NCBI GenBank assembly: GCA_963724535.1
Contig: CAVRVD010000016.1
Location: 62,001 to 126,000 of the forward strand
DNA: 64,000 nt
Source of the DNA: JADJPO01 sp963724535
Lineage (GTDB): Bacteria > Actinomycetota > Actinomycetes > Actinomycetales > Kineosporiaceae
Direction of reading: 5' to 3'
The notes beneath the pieces were generated by a model that saw nothing but the letters and a program-made list of their open reading frames with translations, was not told where the DNA came from and searched no databases. The number at the start of each line of letters is the position of its first letter. Position 1 is the stretch's first letter. The position numbers and the translations under genes are program-made. This document shows, piece by piece, positions 34,760-42,508 of the stretch.

Positions 34760-34765
34760 ACTGTG
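34760..34765 (-). promoter_or_regulatory. -10 element for the PCD-VOC gene
   Basis: CACAGT on the minus strand, 6 nt from ATG 34753. It lies within the tiny divergent spacer shared with the Nudix gene, whose own -10 may be CAGGCT at 34767-34772. Confidence 0.35.
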
Positions 34766-34779
34766 CCAGGCTGGCCATG

Positions 34780-35400
34780 ATGGACGGCAGCACCGAGTCC
34801 GGCGCGCGGTCTGGTGGCGCTACCGACAACGGCACGTGGGACGGCGTGGGTCAGATGTCCGGGCATGCTCCAGGCCGGGGCTCGGGTCAGGTGCCCGGCG
34901 CGTCGACGACGGTGATCTGGGTGGTGGCGGCCGCCGTCCTGGACGACGCGCATACCCCGCGACGCCTGCTCGCCGCGCGGCGGACCGAGCCGCCCGGACT
35001 GGCCGGCGGGTGGGAGCTGCCCGGCGGCAAGGTCGACCCGGAGGAGTCCGCGGAACAGGCCCTTCACCGAGAGATCGCCGAGGAGCTCGGCGTCACAGTG
35101 GGGCTCGGCACCGAGCTGATCGGTGCCGGGTCGATGGGTGCTGGGCTCGGGGAGAGCGGCTCGACGGAGGGCGGGTCGGTCGACGACCTGCCCGGTTGGA
35201 CACTGAGCCCGCCCTACCGGATGCGGGTCTGGCCCGCGGTGATCGTCGGTGGGGATCCGGCGCCGATCGAGGACCATGACGCGCTGGTCTGGTTGGAACC
35301 GGGGCGCTGGCTCGACATCGGCTGGCTGCCCTCGAACCTGCCGATCGTCCGGGCGTTGCTGGCGCGCTACCCGACCGCCGCTGCGGCGAACCCGACATGA
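34780..35400 (+). CDS. Nudix hydrolase (MutT-like)
   Basis: 206 residues from ATG 34780; ATG 34777 directly before it is the alternative. The Nudix box GGKVDPEESAEQALHREI followed by AEELGV fits G-x5-E-x7-RE-U-x-EE-x-G-U exactly (about residues 82-105). Preceding WELPGG is also typical of MutT-type (d)NTP pyrophosphohydrolases. The first 40 residues are Gly/Ser-rich and variable. Substrate not determinable. Confidence 0.88.
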   Translation: MDGSTESGARSGGATDNGTWDGVGQMSGHAPGRGSGQVPGASTTVIWVVAAAVLDDAHTPRRLLAARRTEPPGLAGGWELPGGKVDPEESAEQALHREIAEELGVTVGLGTELIGAGSMGAGLGESGSTEGGSVDDLPGWTLSPPYRMRVWPAVIVGGDPAPIEDHDALVWLEPGRWLDIGWLPSNLPIVRALLARYPTAAAANPT

Positions 35401-35495
35401 TGGCGGAGAACTCGACGTTCGGGCGGACCTCGTCAACGATGAGGTGCACCTGCGGGTGAGTCACCATGATGGACCCGCCATAGGGAGGTGCTGGC

Positions 35496-36566
35496 GTGCA
35501 ACGTCGTCCGGGCCCGACCAACTCCCTGGTCGACGTGGCCGGCGTCCGCGTCGGGCACGCCGACCGGCGCGGCGACGGCTGGCTGACCGGGACGACGGTC
35601 GTGCTGGCCCCACCCGAGGGGGCCGTGGCGGGGGTGGATGTGCGCGGTGGGGGACCCGGCACCCGGGAGACCGACCTGCTCGACCCGCGCAGCGCGGTGG
35701 AGCGGGTGCACGCCGTGGTGCTGACCGGCGGCAGCGCCTACGGCCTGGCCACGGTGGACGGCGTGATGCGCCGGCTGCGCGAGGACGGCATCGGTTACCC
35801 GGTCGGCCCGGTCCCCTCGCCCATGGGTGGCGCGGACGGGCCGGCGATGGTGGTGCCGATCGTGCCGGCGGCGGTGGTCTTCGACCTCGGCCGCGGCGGA
35901 GTCGCCTACCGCCACCCGGACGCCGACCTCGGCGCCACCGCGTACGACGACGCCGTCTCACCCGCCGGTGCGGGCGCCGTCCGGCAGGGCGGTGTCGGCG
36001 CCGGGACCGGTTGCGTGGCAGGCGGTCTCAAGGGTGGTGTGGGATCGGCGAGCGCAGTCGTGGACGTCGACGGTCGCCGCGCGAACGTCGCGGCGCTGGT
36101 GGTGGTGAACTCGTTCGGGTCCTGCGTCGACGAGCGGGTCGGCGAGCTGTACGCCGCCCGGTTCGAGCTCGAACGCGAGTTCGCCCTCGACGTACCCGCC
36201 GTCGTCCCGCCGCCGATGGACCCGCTGGACCTGCCCTGGGCGACCACGCTGGCCGTCGTCGCCACCGACGTCACCCTGACCAAGGCCCAGTGCGCCAAGG
36301 TCGCCGGGATCGGGCACGACGGGATGGCCCGGGCCATCCGCCCCGTGCACACCATGGTCGACGGCGACACCGTCGTCACGCTGGCCACCGGCGCGCGGTC
36401 GGCGCCGGAGCGCGACGGCGTCCAGGCGCTGCTGTCGGAAGCGGCCGACTGCGTCACCCGGGCGATCGGCCATGCCCTGCTCGCCGCAGCGTCGGTGAGC
36501 ACCGATGCGGCGACCTGGCTCTGCTACCGGGACTGGCTCGCCGGGGTCCGGCCGACTTCTGTCTGA
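35496..36566 (+). CDS. S58-family peptidase (DmpA/P1 aminopeptidase-like)
   Basis: 356 residues from GTG 35496 with AGGGAGG 8-14 nt upstream. S58 enzymes are N-terminal-nucleophile proteins that self-cleave before a Ser. NSFGSC at residues 205-210 places the presumed cleavage between G208 and S209. Other family strings are GVRVGH at the start, LTGGSAYGL and GLKGGVGSAS. In-vivo substrate unknown; relatives act on small peptides or beta-peptides. Confidence 0.88.
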   Translation: MQRRPGPTNSLVDVAGVRVGHADRRGDGWLTGTTVVLAPPEGAVAGVDVRGGGPGTRETDLLDPRSAVERVHAVVLTGGSAYGLATVDGVMRRLREDGIGYPVGPVPSPMGGADGPAMVVPIVPAAVVFDLGRGGVAYRHPDADLGATAYDDAVSPAGAGAVRQGGVGAGTGCVAGGLKGGVGSASAVVDVDGRRANVAALVVVNSFGSCVDERVGELYAARFELEREFALDVPAVVPPPMDPLDLPWATTLAVVATDVTLTKAQCAKVAGIGHDGMARAIRPVHTMVDGDTVVTLATGARSAPERDGVQALLSEAADCVTRAIGHALLAAASVSTDAATWLCYRDWLAGVRPTSV

Positions 36567-36589
36567 GCCTTCTGCGACGAGGCGGGGCC

Positions 36590-36595
36590 TAGGAT
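36590..36595 (+). promoter_or_regulatory. -10 element upstream of typA
   Basis: TAGGAT, 50 nt before the typA ATG. A clear -35 at the proper distance was not seen. Confidence 0.4.
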
Positions 36596-36645
36596 GGATC
36601 GTCCGGCCGCTCCGGCCATCCGACCTGTGAACAGCGAGCACCCGC

Positions 36646-38532
36646 ATGCCGATGAGCACCCGCGACGACCTGCGCAACATCGCGATCGTCGCCCACGTCG
36701 ACCACGGCAAGACCACCCTGGTCGACGCCATGCTCTGGCAGACCGGATCCTTCGGTGAGCACCAGCACGTCGACGAGCGGGCGATGGACTCCGGCGACCT
36801 GGAGCGGGAGAAGGGCATCACCATCCTGGCGAAGAACACCGCAGTGCGCTGGGACGGCAAGGGCGCCCCGCCCGGCGGGGTGACCTTCAACATCATCGAC
36901 ACCCCCGGCCACGCCGACTTCGGCGGCGAGGTGGAGCGCGGCCTGTCCATGGTCGATGCGATCGCCCTGCTCGTGGACGCCAGCGAGGGCCCGCTGCCGC
37001 AGACCCGGTTCGTGCTGCGCAAAGCCCTGCAGGCGCACCTACCGGTGATCCTGGTCGTCAACAAGGTCGACCGTCCTGACGCCCGGATCGTCGAGGTGGT
37101 CGAGGAGACCTACGAGCTGTTCATGGACCTGATCGACGGAACCGGGGTCGATCCCGACGCGGCGCTGGACTTCCCGATCGTCTACGCCTCGGCCAAGTCC
37201 GGGCGAGCCAGTCTGAACCGGCCTGCGGACGGCACGCAGCCGGCCGGCGAGGACCTCACGGCCCTGTTCGAGACCATGCTCTCCACCGTGCCGCCGCCGT
37301 CCTACGACGACGCGGTGCCGCTGCAGGCCCATGTGACCAACCTCGACGCCTCCCCGTTCCTCGGCCGCCTCGCGCTGTGCCGGGTGCGCTCGGGCCAGAT
37401 CCGCAAGGGTCAGCAGGTCACCTGGTGCCGCCGGGACGGCTCGCAGCAGCGGGTCAAGGTCACTGAGCTGCTGATGACGAAGGCGTTGGAGCGCGTGCCG
37501 GCGGAGTGGGCCGGTCCGGGCGACATCATCGCCGTGGCCGGGATCGGCGACATCATGATCGGTGAGACCCTGGCCGACCCGGACGACCCGCAGCCGCTGC
37601 CGCTGATCACCGTCGACGAGCCGGCCATCTCGATGACCGTCGGCACGAACACCTCGCCGCTGGCCGGGCGGACCAAGGGCGCCAAGGTGACCGCGCGCCT
37701 GGTCAAGGACCGCCTCGACCGTGAGCTGGTCGGCAACGTCTCGATCCGGGTGCTGCCCACCGATCGTCCGGACACCTGGGAGGTACAGGGCCGTGGCGAG
37801 CTGGCCCTGGCGATCCTGGTCGAGACCATGCGCCGGGAGGGCTTCGAGCTCACCGTCGGCAAGCCGCAGGTGGTCACCAAGACGGTGGACGGCGCGCTGC
37901 ACGAGCCGTTCGAGCGGCTCACGATCGACGCCCCCGAGGAGTACCTCGGTGCGATCACCCAGCTGCTCGCCGTCCGCAGGGGTCGGCTGGAGCAGATGAG
38001 CAACCACGGCACCGGTTGGGTGCGCATGGAGTTCACGGTGCCCTCGCGCGGCCTCATCGGGTTCCGCACCGAGTTCCTCACCGACACCCGCGGAACCGGG
38101 ATCGCTCACCACGTCTTCGACGGCTACGCGCCCTGGGCGGGCGACCTGCGCACCCGGCCGAGCGGCTCGCTGGTCGCCGACCGGTCGGGGGCGGCCACGG
38201 CGTTCGCGATCGCCAACCTGCAGGAGCGCGGCACCTTGTTCGTCGAGCCGACCACCGAGGTGTACGAGGGCATGATCGTCGGCGAGAACTCTCGGGCCGA
38301 CGACCTCGATGTCAACATCACCAAGGAGAAGAAGCTCACCAACATGCGCTCCTCGACCGCCGAGGAGTTCGAGCGGCTGATCCCGGCCCGCAAGCTGAGC
38401 CTGGAACAGTGCCTGGAGTTCTGCCGGGACGACGAATGCGTCGAGGTCACCGCGGATGCTGTCCGGCTGCGCAAGGTCGCGCTGTCGTCCGTGGGCCGGG
38501 AGAAGTCCCGGGCCCGGGCGCGGCGCGGCTGA
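36646..38532 (+). CDS. typA: Ribosome-associated GTPase TypA/BipA
   Basis: 628 residues. G1 is AHVDHGKT (16-23), switch I has REKGITILAKNT, G3 DTPGHADFGGEVER and G4 NKVDRPDAR. The EF-G-like domains and the BipA-specific C-terminal domain (FRTEFLTDTRGTGI, KKLTNMRSSTAEE) are complete. BipA assists 50S assembly and stress adaptation. mshB follows 27 nt downstream, perhaps in the same transcript. Confidence 0.96.
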   Translation: MPMSTRDDLRNIAIVAHVDHGKTTLVDAMLWQTGSFGEHQHVDERAMDSGDLEREKGITILAKNTAVRWDGKGAPPGGVTFNIIDTPGHADFGGEVERGLSMVDAIALLVDASEGPLPQTRFVLRKALQAHLPVILVVNKVDRPDARIVEVVEETYELFMDLIDGTGVDPDAALDFPIVYASAKSGRASLNRPADGTQPAGEDLTALFETMLSTVPPPSYDDAVPLQAHVTNLDASPFLGRLALCRVRSGQIRKGQQVTWCRRDGSQQRVKVTELLMTKALERVPAEWAGPGDIIAVAGIGDIMIGETLADPDDPQPLPLITVDEPAISMTVGTNTSPLAGRTKGAKVTARLVKDRLDRELVGNVSIRVLPTDRPDTWEVQGRGELALAILVETMRREGFELTVGKPQVVTKTVDGALHEPFERLTIDAPEEYLGAITQLLAVRRGRLEQMSNHGTGWVRMEFTVPSRGLIGFRTEFLTDTRGTGIAHHVFDGYAPWAGDLRTRPSGSLVADRSGAATAFAIANLQERGTLFVEPTTEVYEGMIVGENSRADDLDVNITKEKKLTNMRSSTAEEFERLIPARKLSLEQCLEFCRDDECVEVTADAVRLRKVALSSVGREKSRARARRG

Positions 38533-38559
38533 GCTCGACCGAGGCAAGGACGCCGCGCG

Positions 38560-39471
38560 ATGTCGGCGAGCGGGCAGGCCACCGGGGGACTGCTGGTGGT
38601 TCACGCCCACCCGGACGACGAGACGATCACCACCGGGGCGACCCTGGCCCAGCACGTGGCGCACGGGGTGCCCGTCACCCTCATCACCTGCACCAGGGGG
38701 GAGCGCGGCGAGGTCATCCCGGATGGGCTCGCGCATCTGGCCGCCGAACGGGCCGGTGACGGTGGGGACGCGCTCGGCGCCCATCGTGAGCATGAGCTGG
38801 CGGTGGCGATGGCCGCGCTCGGAGTCCGTGACCACCGGTTCCTGGGTGCCGACCAGGGGGTGCGCCTGCGGGACTCCGGGATGGCCGTCGACGGGACGGG
38901 GCATGTGGTGCTGCCGGCCGACGCGCCGTCCGACGCCTTCGCACGGGCTGAGCTGGACGTCACCGCGGCCCTGCTCGCCCCCATCCTGGTGCAGCGACGC
39001 CCCGATGCCGTGGTGACCTATGACCCCGGCGGCGGGTACGGCCACCCCGACCACGTCCAGGCGCATCGGGTGACGATGCGGGCGGTCGAGCTGGCCGCGA
39101 CGGCGGGGGACGGCGGCGCGCTCGGATGGCGGGTGCCACGGGTGTACTGGGTGGTGCTGCCGCGGTCGGTGGCCCGGGACCTGCTGGCCGCGCTGGAGGA
39201 CGCCGATCATCCCTTCGAGCCGGTCCCGCAGGGCCCGACGCCGAGCATGGTGGTCCCCGACGAGCAGGTGGACGTCGTGGTCGACGCCGGCGAGTTCGTC
39301 GCCGCCAAGGCTGCTGCCTTGCGGGCCCATGCCACCCAGGTCGCGGTCGCCGAGCCCTACTTTGCGCTGAGCAACCGGATCGGTCAGCGGGTATCGGGCG
39401 TGGAGTACTTCCACCTGGTGCGCTCGCACTCGGTGGCACCGACCCCACCGAGCCCCCGTTCCTTGCTCTGA
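38560..39471 (+). CDS. mshB: Mycothiol biosynthesis deacetylase MshB
   Basis: 303 residues. It deacetylates GlcNAc-inositol in mycothiol synthesis, which is restricted to Actinobacteria. Zinc ligands lie in HPDDE (17-21) and in YGHPDH near residue 162. TCTRGERGEVIPDGLAHL and the length fit MshB rather than the mycothiol-conjugate amidase. GAGGCAAGGA precedes the ATG. The stop lies in a 16-bp tandem repeat. Confidence 0.92.
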   Translation: MSASGQATGGLLVVHAHPDDETITTGATLAQHVAHGVPVTLITCTRGERGEVIPDGLAHLAAERAGDGGDALGAHREHELAVAMAALGVRDHRFLGADQGVRLRDSGMAVDGTGHVVLPADAPSDAFARAELDVTAALLAPILVQRRPDAVVTYDPGGGYGHPDHVQAHRVTMRAVELAATAGDGGALGWRVPRVYWVVLPRSVARDLLAALEDADHPFEPVPQGPTPSMVVPDEQVDVVVDAGEFVAAKAAALRAHATQVAVAEPYFALSNRIGQRVSGVEYFHLVRSHSVAPTPPSPRSLL

Positions 39472-39510
39472 ACCACGACTGCTCTGAACCACGACTGCTC
39501 TGAACCATGG
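39464..39510 (+). repeat. 16-bp tandem repeat spanning the mshB stop
   Basis: TGCTCTGAACCACGAC at 39464-39479 and 39480-39495, then TGCTCTGAACCATGG at 39496-39510. The first copy contains the mshB TGA. Confidence 0.8.
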
Positions 39511-39650
39511 CTACGCAGAGCAAGTCAACAGGGTGGTCCTACTGACCCGATCGGGGGACGATCCGTCGCACAGTGTGGTTCTCATGGTGATCCAGGGCTC
39601 AGGATCGAGGTCGATAGTCACTCTCAGCGGTCGAGCCGACGAGGAGCGCC

Positions 39651-41903
39651 ATGGGCAGGCACACCAGGCCGCAGGGCGGCGGGTCCAGCAGGCCCCATCG
39701 CCCCGCGCGCGGGTTACTGCCCAACGGGGGGAGATGGGTCCCCGGGCCCCGGGCTGCTGGCGCCGGCGTGCCGCCGTCCGGCCCGGCGGCGCCCGTGTCT
39801 CCAGAGTCTGTCGTGTCTCCGGAATCTGTCGTGTCTCCGGAATCTGTCGGCGTGCCCGGGCCTGCCGTGACACCGGCGAACGTCCCGGCGGGGGTTCGTG
39901 GCCGCGGTACGGACGTCGCCGTCACCCGGGAGCGGCGTCGGCAGCGCCGCCTGGCCTGGCTTGCCGTCTGGCTGGCCGCCGTCCTGGGCGTCCTGGTCTC
40001 GCGTCAGGCGACCGGGCGGGGCCTGGTCCCGGATCTGCCGGACGTGGACCCCCTGTACGTCATGGTCGGGGTCTTCTTCGCCGCGATGCTCGCGGCCACC
40101 CTCGGCAGCTTCGTGTTCGCCGGTCGCTCGCCGCACGTCACCTACCGTCCCGAGCAGATCGATGTGACCTTCGACGACGTGGTGGGGCTGGCCGCCGTCC
40201 AGGAGGATGTCCGCCGCAGTCTGGACCTGTTCCTGTCGGCGCGGACCTTCCGCACCCAGATGGGCGGTTCGGCACGCCGCGGCCTGCTGTTCGAGGGGCC
40301 GCCCGGTACCGGCAAGACACATATGGCCAAGGCGATGGCGGCCGAGGCCGGCGTGCCGTTCCTGTTCGTGTCGGCCACCTCGTTCCAGTCGATGTTCTAC
40401 GGGGCCACCTCGCGCAAGATCCGTTCGTACTTCGCGGCGCTGCGCAAGGCAGCACGGGCCGAGGGTGGTGCCATCGGGTTCATCGAGGAGATCGACGCGA
40501 TCGCCATGACCCGGGGTGGGATGCCAGCGGTCGCCTACCGCACGACGGAGGTCGCACCCGGATCGGCGATGCGGACGCCGGACTGCGGCGGTCTGGTCGG
40601 GCTGCCCGCGGTGGCGGGATCGAGGCCGGCTGGAGGGGTGAACCCCACGGTGATCAACCGGTCGATCAGCGAGGGTGTCGGCGGGGTGGTCAACGAGCTG
40701 CTCGTGCAGATGCAGTCCTTCGACACGCCGACCTTCTCCGAACGAGCCCGCACCACGGCCATCGACCTGGTCAACCTGCTCCTTCCGGTGCACCGGCAGC
40801 TGGCGCGGCCGCGGACCCAGACCCCGGACCTCCTGGTCATCGCCGCCACCAACCGGGCCGAGGGGCTCGACCCGGCATTGCTGCGTCCGGGCCGGTTCGA
40901 CCGCCGGCTCACCTTCTCCGTCCCCGACCACGCCGGACGACGCGACCTCGTCGACCACTTCCTTGCACGCAAGTCCCATGAGGCCGAGCTGGACGAGGCC
41001 GAGCGTCGCGACGCGCTGGCCGGCGTCACCCAGGGCTACACCCCGGTGATGATCGAGCACCTCATGGACGAGGCGCTGGTCAACGCGATCCGCCGGGGCG
41101 CCAGCGGCATGTCCTGGGCCGACCTGGAGCGAGCCCGGCTGGTCACCGAGGTGGGTCTGGGCCAGCCGGTGGGCTACACCGAGCATGAGAAGCGGCTGAT
41201 CGCCACCCACGAGGCCGGTCACGCGACCCTGGCCTGGTTGACGGCGCCCCAGCGGCGGCTGGAGGTACTGACCATCGTCAAGCGGGCCGAGGCGCTGGGC
41301 CTGCTTGCCCACGGTGATCGGGACGACGTCTACACCCGCTCGCGCACCGAGCTGATGGCCCTGATCTGCATCGCGTTCGGTGGCCAGGTCGCCGAGGAGC
41401 TGTTCTTCGACGACGTCTCGACCGGGCCCGCCGGGGACCTGACCTACGCCACGAACGTGGCTGCGCAGATGGTCGGTCAGGCCGGGATGGCCGAGACCCT
41501 GGTCTCGTTCGGAGCGGTGTCGTCCGGCTTCGGTGACCCGGGACTGGTCGGTCGGGTGCTGGGTGACGCCGAGGGGCGCCGCATGATGGAGAGCCTGCTG
41601 ACGGCCCAGAGGGAGAGGGCTCGACGGCTTGTCGAGGACAACCGACACCTTGTCGAGGCCCTTCGCGACGCCCTGCTCGAACGGCACGAGCTGATCGGTC
41701 ACGAGATCACCGACGTCCTGCAGCAGGCTCAGCGGGCGCACCAGGAGGCCGGACGCGGCCAGGGCGCCGTGCGGGGTTGGTGGTCGCGGGACGCCGCCCC
41801 GAACGGGACGGCCCCGAACGGGACGGCCCCAAACGATACGGCCCCAAACGATACGACCAGGCCGCCGCATCCGCGCGAACGCAGCCAGGGGGCACCCGCC
41901 TAG
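39651..41903 (+). CDS. Divergent FtsH-like membrane AAA protease
   Basis: 750 residues, GAGGAG upstream. Two membrane helices (about 101-118, 135-156), then an AAA domain with GPPGTGKT (216-223), Walker B as FIEEID (277-282) instead of the usual FIDEID, and the SRH-containing string ATNRAEGLDPALLRPGRFDR. The M41 protease has HEAGH (520-524) and a later acidic ligand in DDVSTGPAGDL. About 65 residues separate Walker B from NELLVQM and about 38 follow it, both longer than in canonical FtsH. The N-terminus has a VSPESV triple repeat and the C-terminus APNGT/APNDT repeats. Probably a paralogue of housekeeping FtsH. Confidence 0.88.
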   Translation: MGRHTRPQGGGSSRPHRPARGLLPNGGRWVPGPRAAGAGVPPSGPAAPVSPESVVSPESVVSPESVGVPGPAVTPANVPAGVRGRGTDVAVTRERRRQRRLAWLAVWLAAVLGVLVSRQATGRGLVPDLPDVDPLYVMVGVFFAAMLAATLGSFVFAGRSPHVTYRPEQIDVTFDDVVGLAAVQEDVRRSLDLFLSARTFRTQMGGSARRGLLFEGPPGTGKTHMAKAMAAEAGVPFLFVSATSFQSMFYGATSRKIRSYFAALRKAARAEGGAIGFIEEIDAIAMTRGGMPAVAYRTTEVAPGSAMRTPDCGGLVGLPAVAGSRPAGGVNPTVINRSISEGVGGVVNELLVQMQSFDTPTFSERARTTAIDLVNLLLPVHRQLARPRTQTPDLLVIAATNRAEGLDPALLRPGRFDRRLTFSVPDHAGRRDLVDHFLARKSHEAELDEAERRDALAGVTQGYTPVMIEHLMDEALVNAIRRGASGMSWADLERARLVTEVGLGQPVGYTEHEKRLIATHEAGHATLAWLTAPQRRLEVLTIVKRAEALGLLAHGDRDDVYTRSRTELMALICIAFGGQVAEELFFDDVSTGPAGDLTYATNVAAQMVGQAGMAETLVSFGAVSSGFGDPGLVGRVLGDAEGRRMMESLLTAQRERARRLVEDNRHLVEALRDALLERHELIGHEITDVLQQAQRAHQEAGRGQGAVRGWWSRDAAPNGTAPNGTAPNDTAPNDTTRPPHPRERSQGAPA
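39797..39850 (+). repeat. 18-bp in-frame repeat in the FtsH-like gene
   Basis: GTGTCTCCGGAATCTGTC (first copy with AGA for the AAT part) recurs three times in tandem and encodes VSPESV each time. Confidence 0.7.
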
Positions 41904-41926
41904 GTCGGCCCCTGGTGCGGTCTGGG

Positions 41927-41932
41927 TAGTCT
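41927..41932 (+). promoter_or_regulatory. -10 element for leaderless flavin reductase mRNA
   Basis: TAGTCT, 7 nt before GTG 41940, with no Shine-Dalgarno. Confidence 0.5.
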
Positions 41933-41939
41933 CGCTGGC

Positions 41940-42422
41940 GTGGACGACGGGATGTTCCGGCGGGCGCTCGGCCGCTTCGCCACCGGGGTGTGCGTGGTGA
42001 CCACACAGGTCGACGGCGTCGACCATGCGATGACGGCCAACACGTTCACGTCCGTGTCCCTCGATCCTCCGCTGGTCCTGATCTGCGTCGAGACCGAGGC
42101 CCGGTTCCACGATGCGGTGCTCGCCGCCGAGGTCTGGGGCGTGAGCGTGCTGGACTCCGGTGCCCGCGCGCTGTCCGAGTGGTTCGCCGTCCGGGGCCGC
42201 CCCGTGCACGGCCAGCTCGACCGCACCCCGCACCGTCGTGGCGGGCAGACCGGGGCGGCACTGCTGGACGACGCCGTGTCCTGGTTCGAGTGCCGGACCC
42301 GTTCCGTGGTCCCGGCGGGGGACCACAGCATCGTCCTCGGCGACGTGGTCGACGCTGGGGTGCGTCCGAACCAGGCGGGCGCGCTGGTCTACTACCGTAG
42401 CGAGTACCGCACCGTGCACTGA
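41940..42422 (+). CDS. Flavin reductase-like FMN-binding protein
   Basis: 160 residues. LGRFATGVCVVTTQVDG and MTANTFTSVSLDPPLVLICV are the FMN-binding signature of the flavin reductase / HpaC family, NAD(P)H-dependent enzymes supplying reduced flavin to monooxygenases. No monooxygenase lies nearby, so its partner is unknown. Confidence 0.88.
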   Translation: MDDGMFRRALGRFATGVCVVTTQVDGVDHAMTANTFTSVSLDPPLVLICVETEARFHDAVLAAEVWGVSVLDSGARALSEWFAVRGRPVHGQLDRTPHRRGGQTGAALLDDAVSWFECRTRSVVPAGDHSIVLGDVVDAGVRPNQAGALVYYRSEYRTVH

Positions 42423-42496
42423 TGGGTGTCGCGGCGAATACGCACCGCGACCTGCCAGTCGCCCCCGGTTAGTCCGGACTGCTCGCCAGTTGAGCC

Positions 42497-42502
42497 TACG
42501 AT
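42497..42502 (+). promoter_or_regulatory. -10 element for leaderless VanW-protein mRNA
   Basis: TACGAT, 6 nt before GTG 42509. Confidence 0.5.
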
Positions 42503-42508
42503 GCTCCA

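Noticed and set aside
37039..39492. 817-codon minus-strand frame across typA and mshB
   Set aside because: Shadow frame typical of high-GC DNA; it spans two confidently assigned genes and their spacer.
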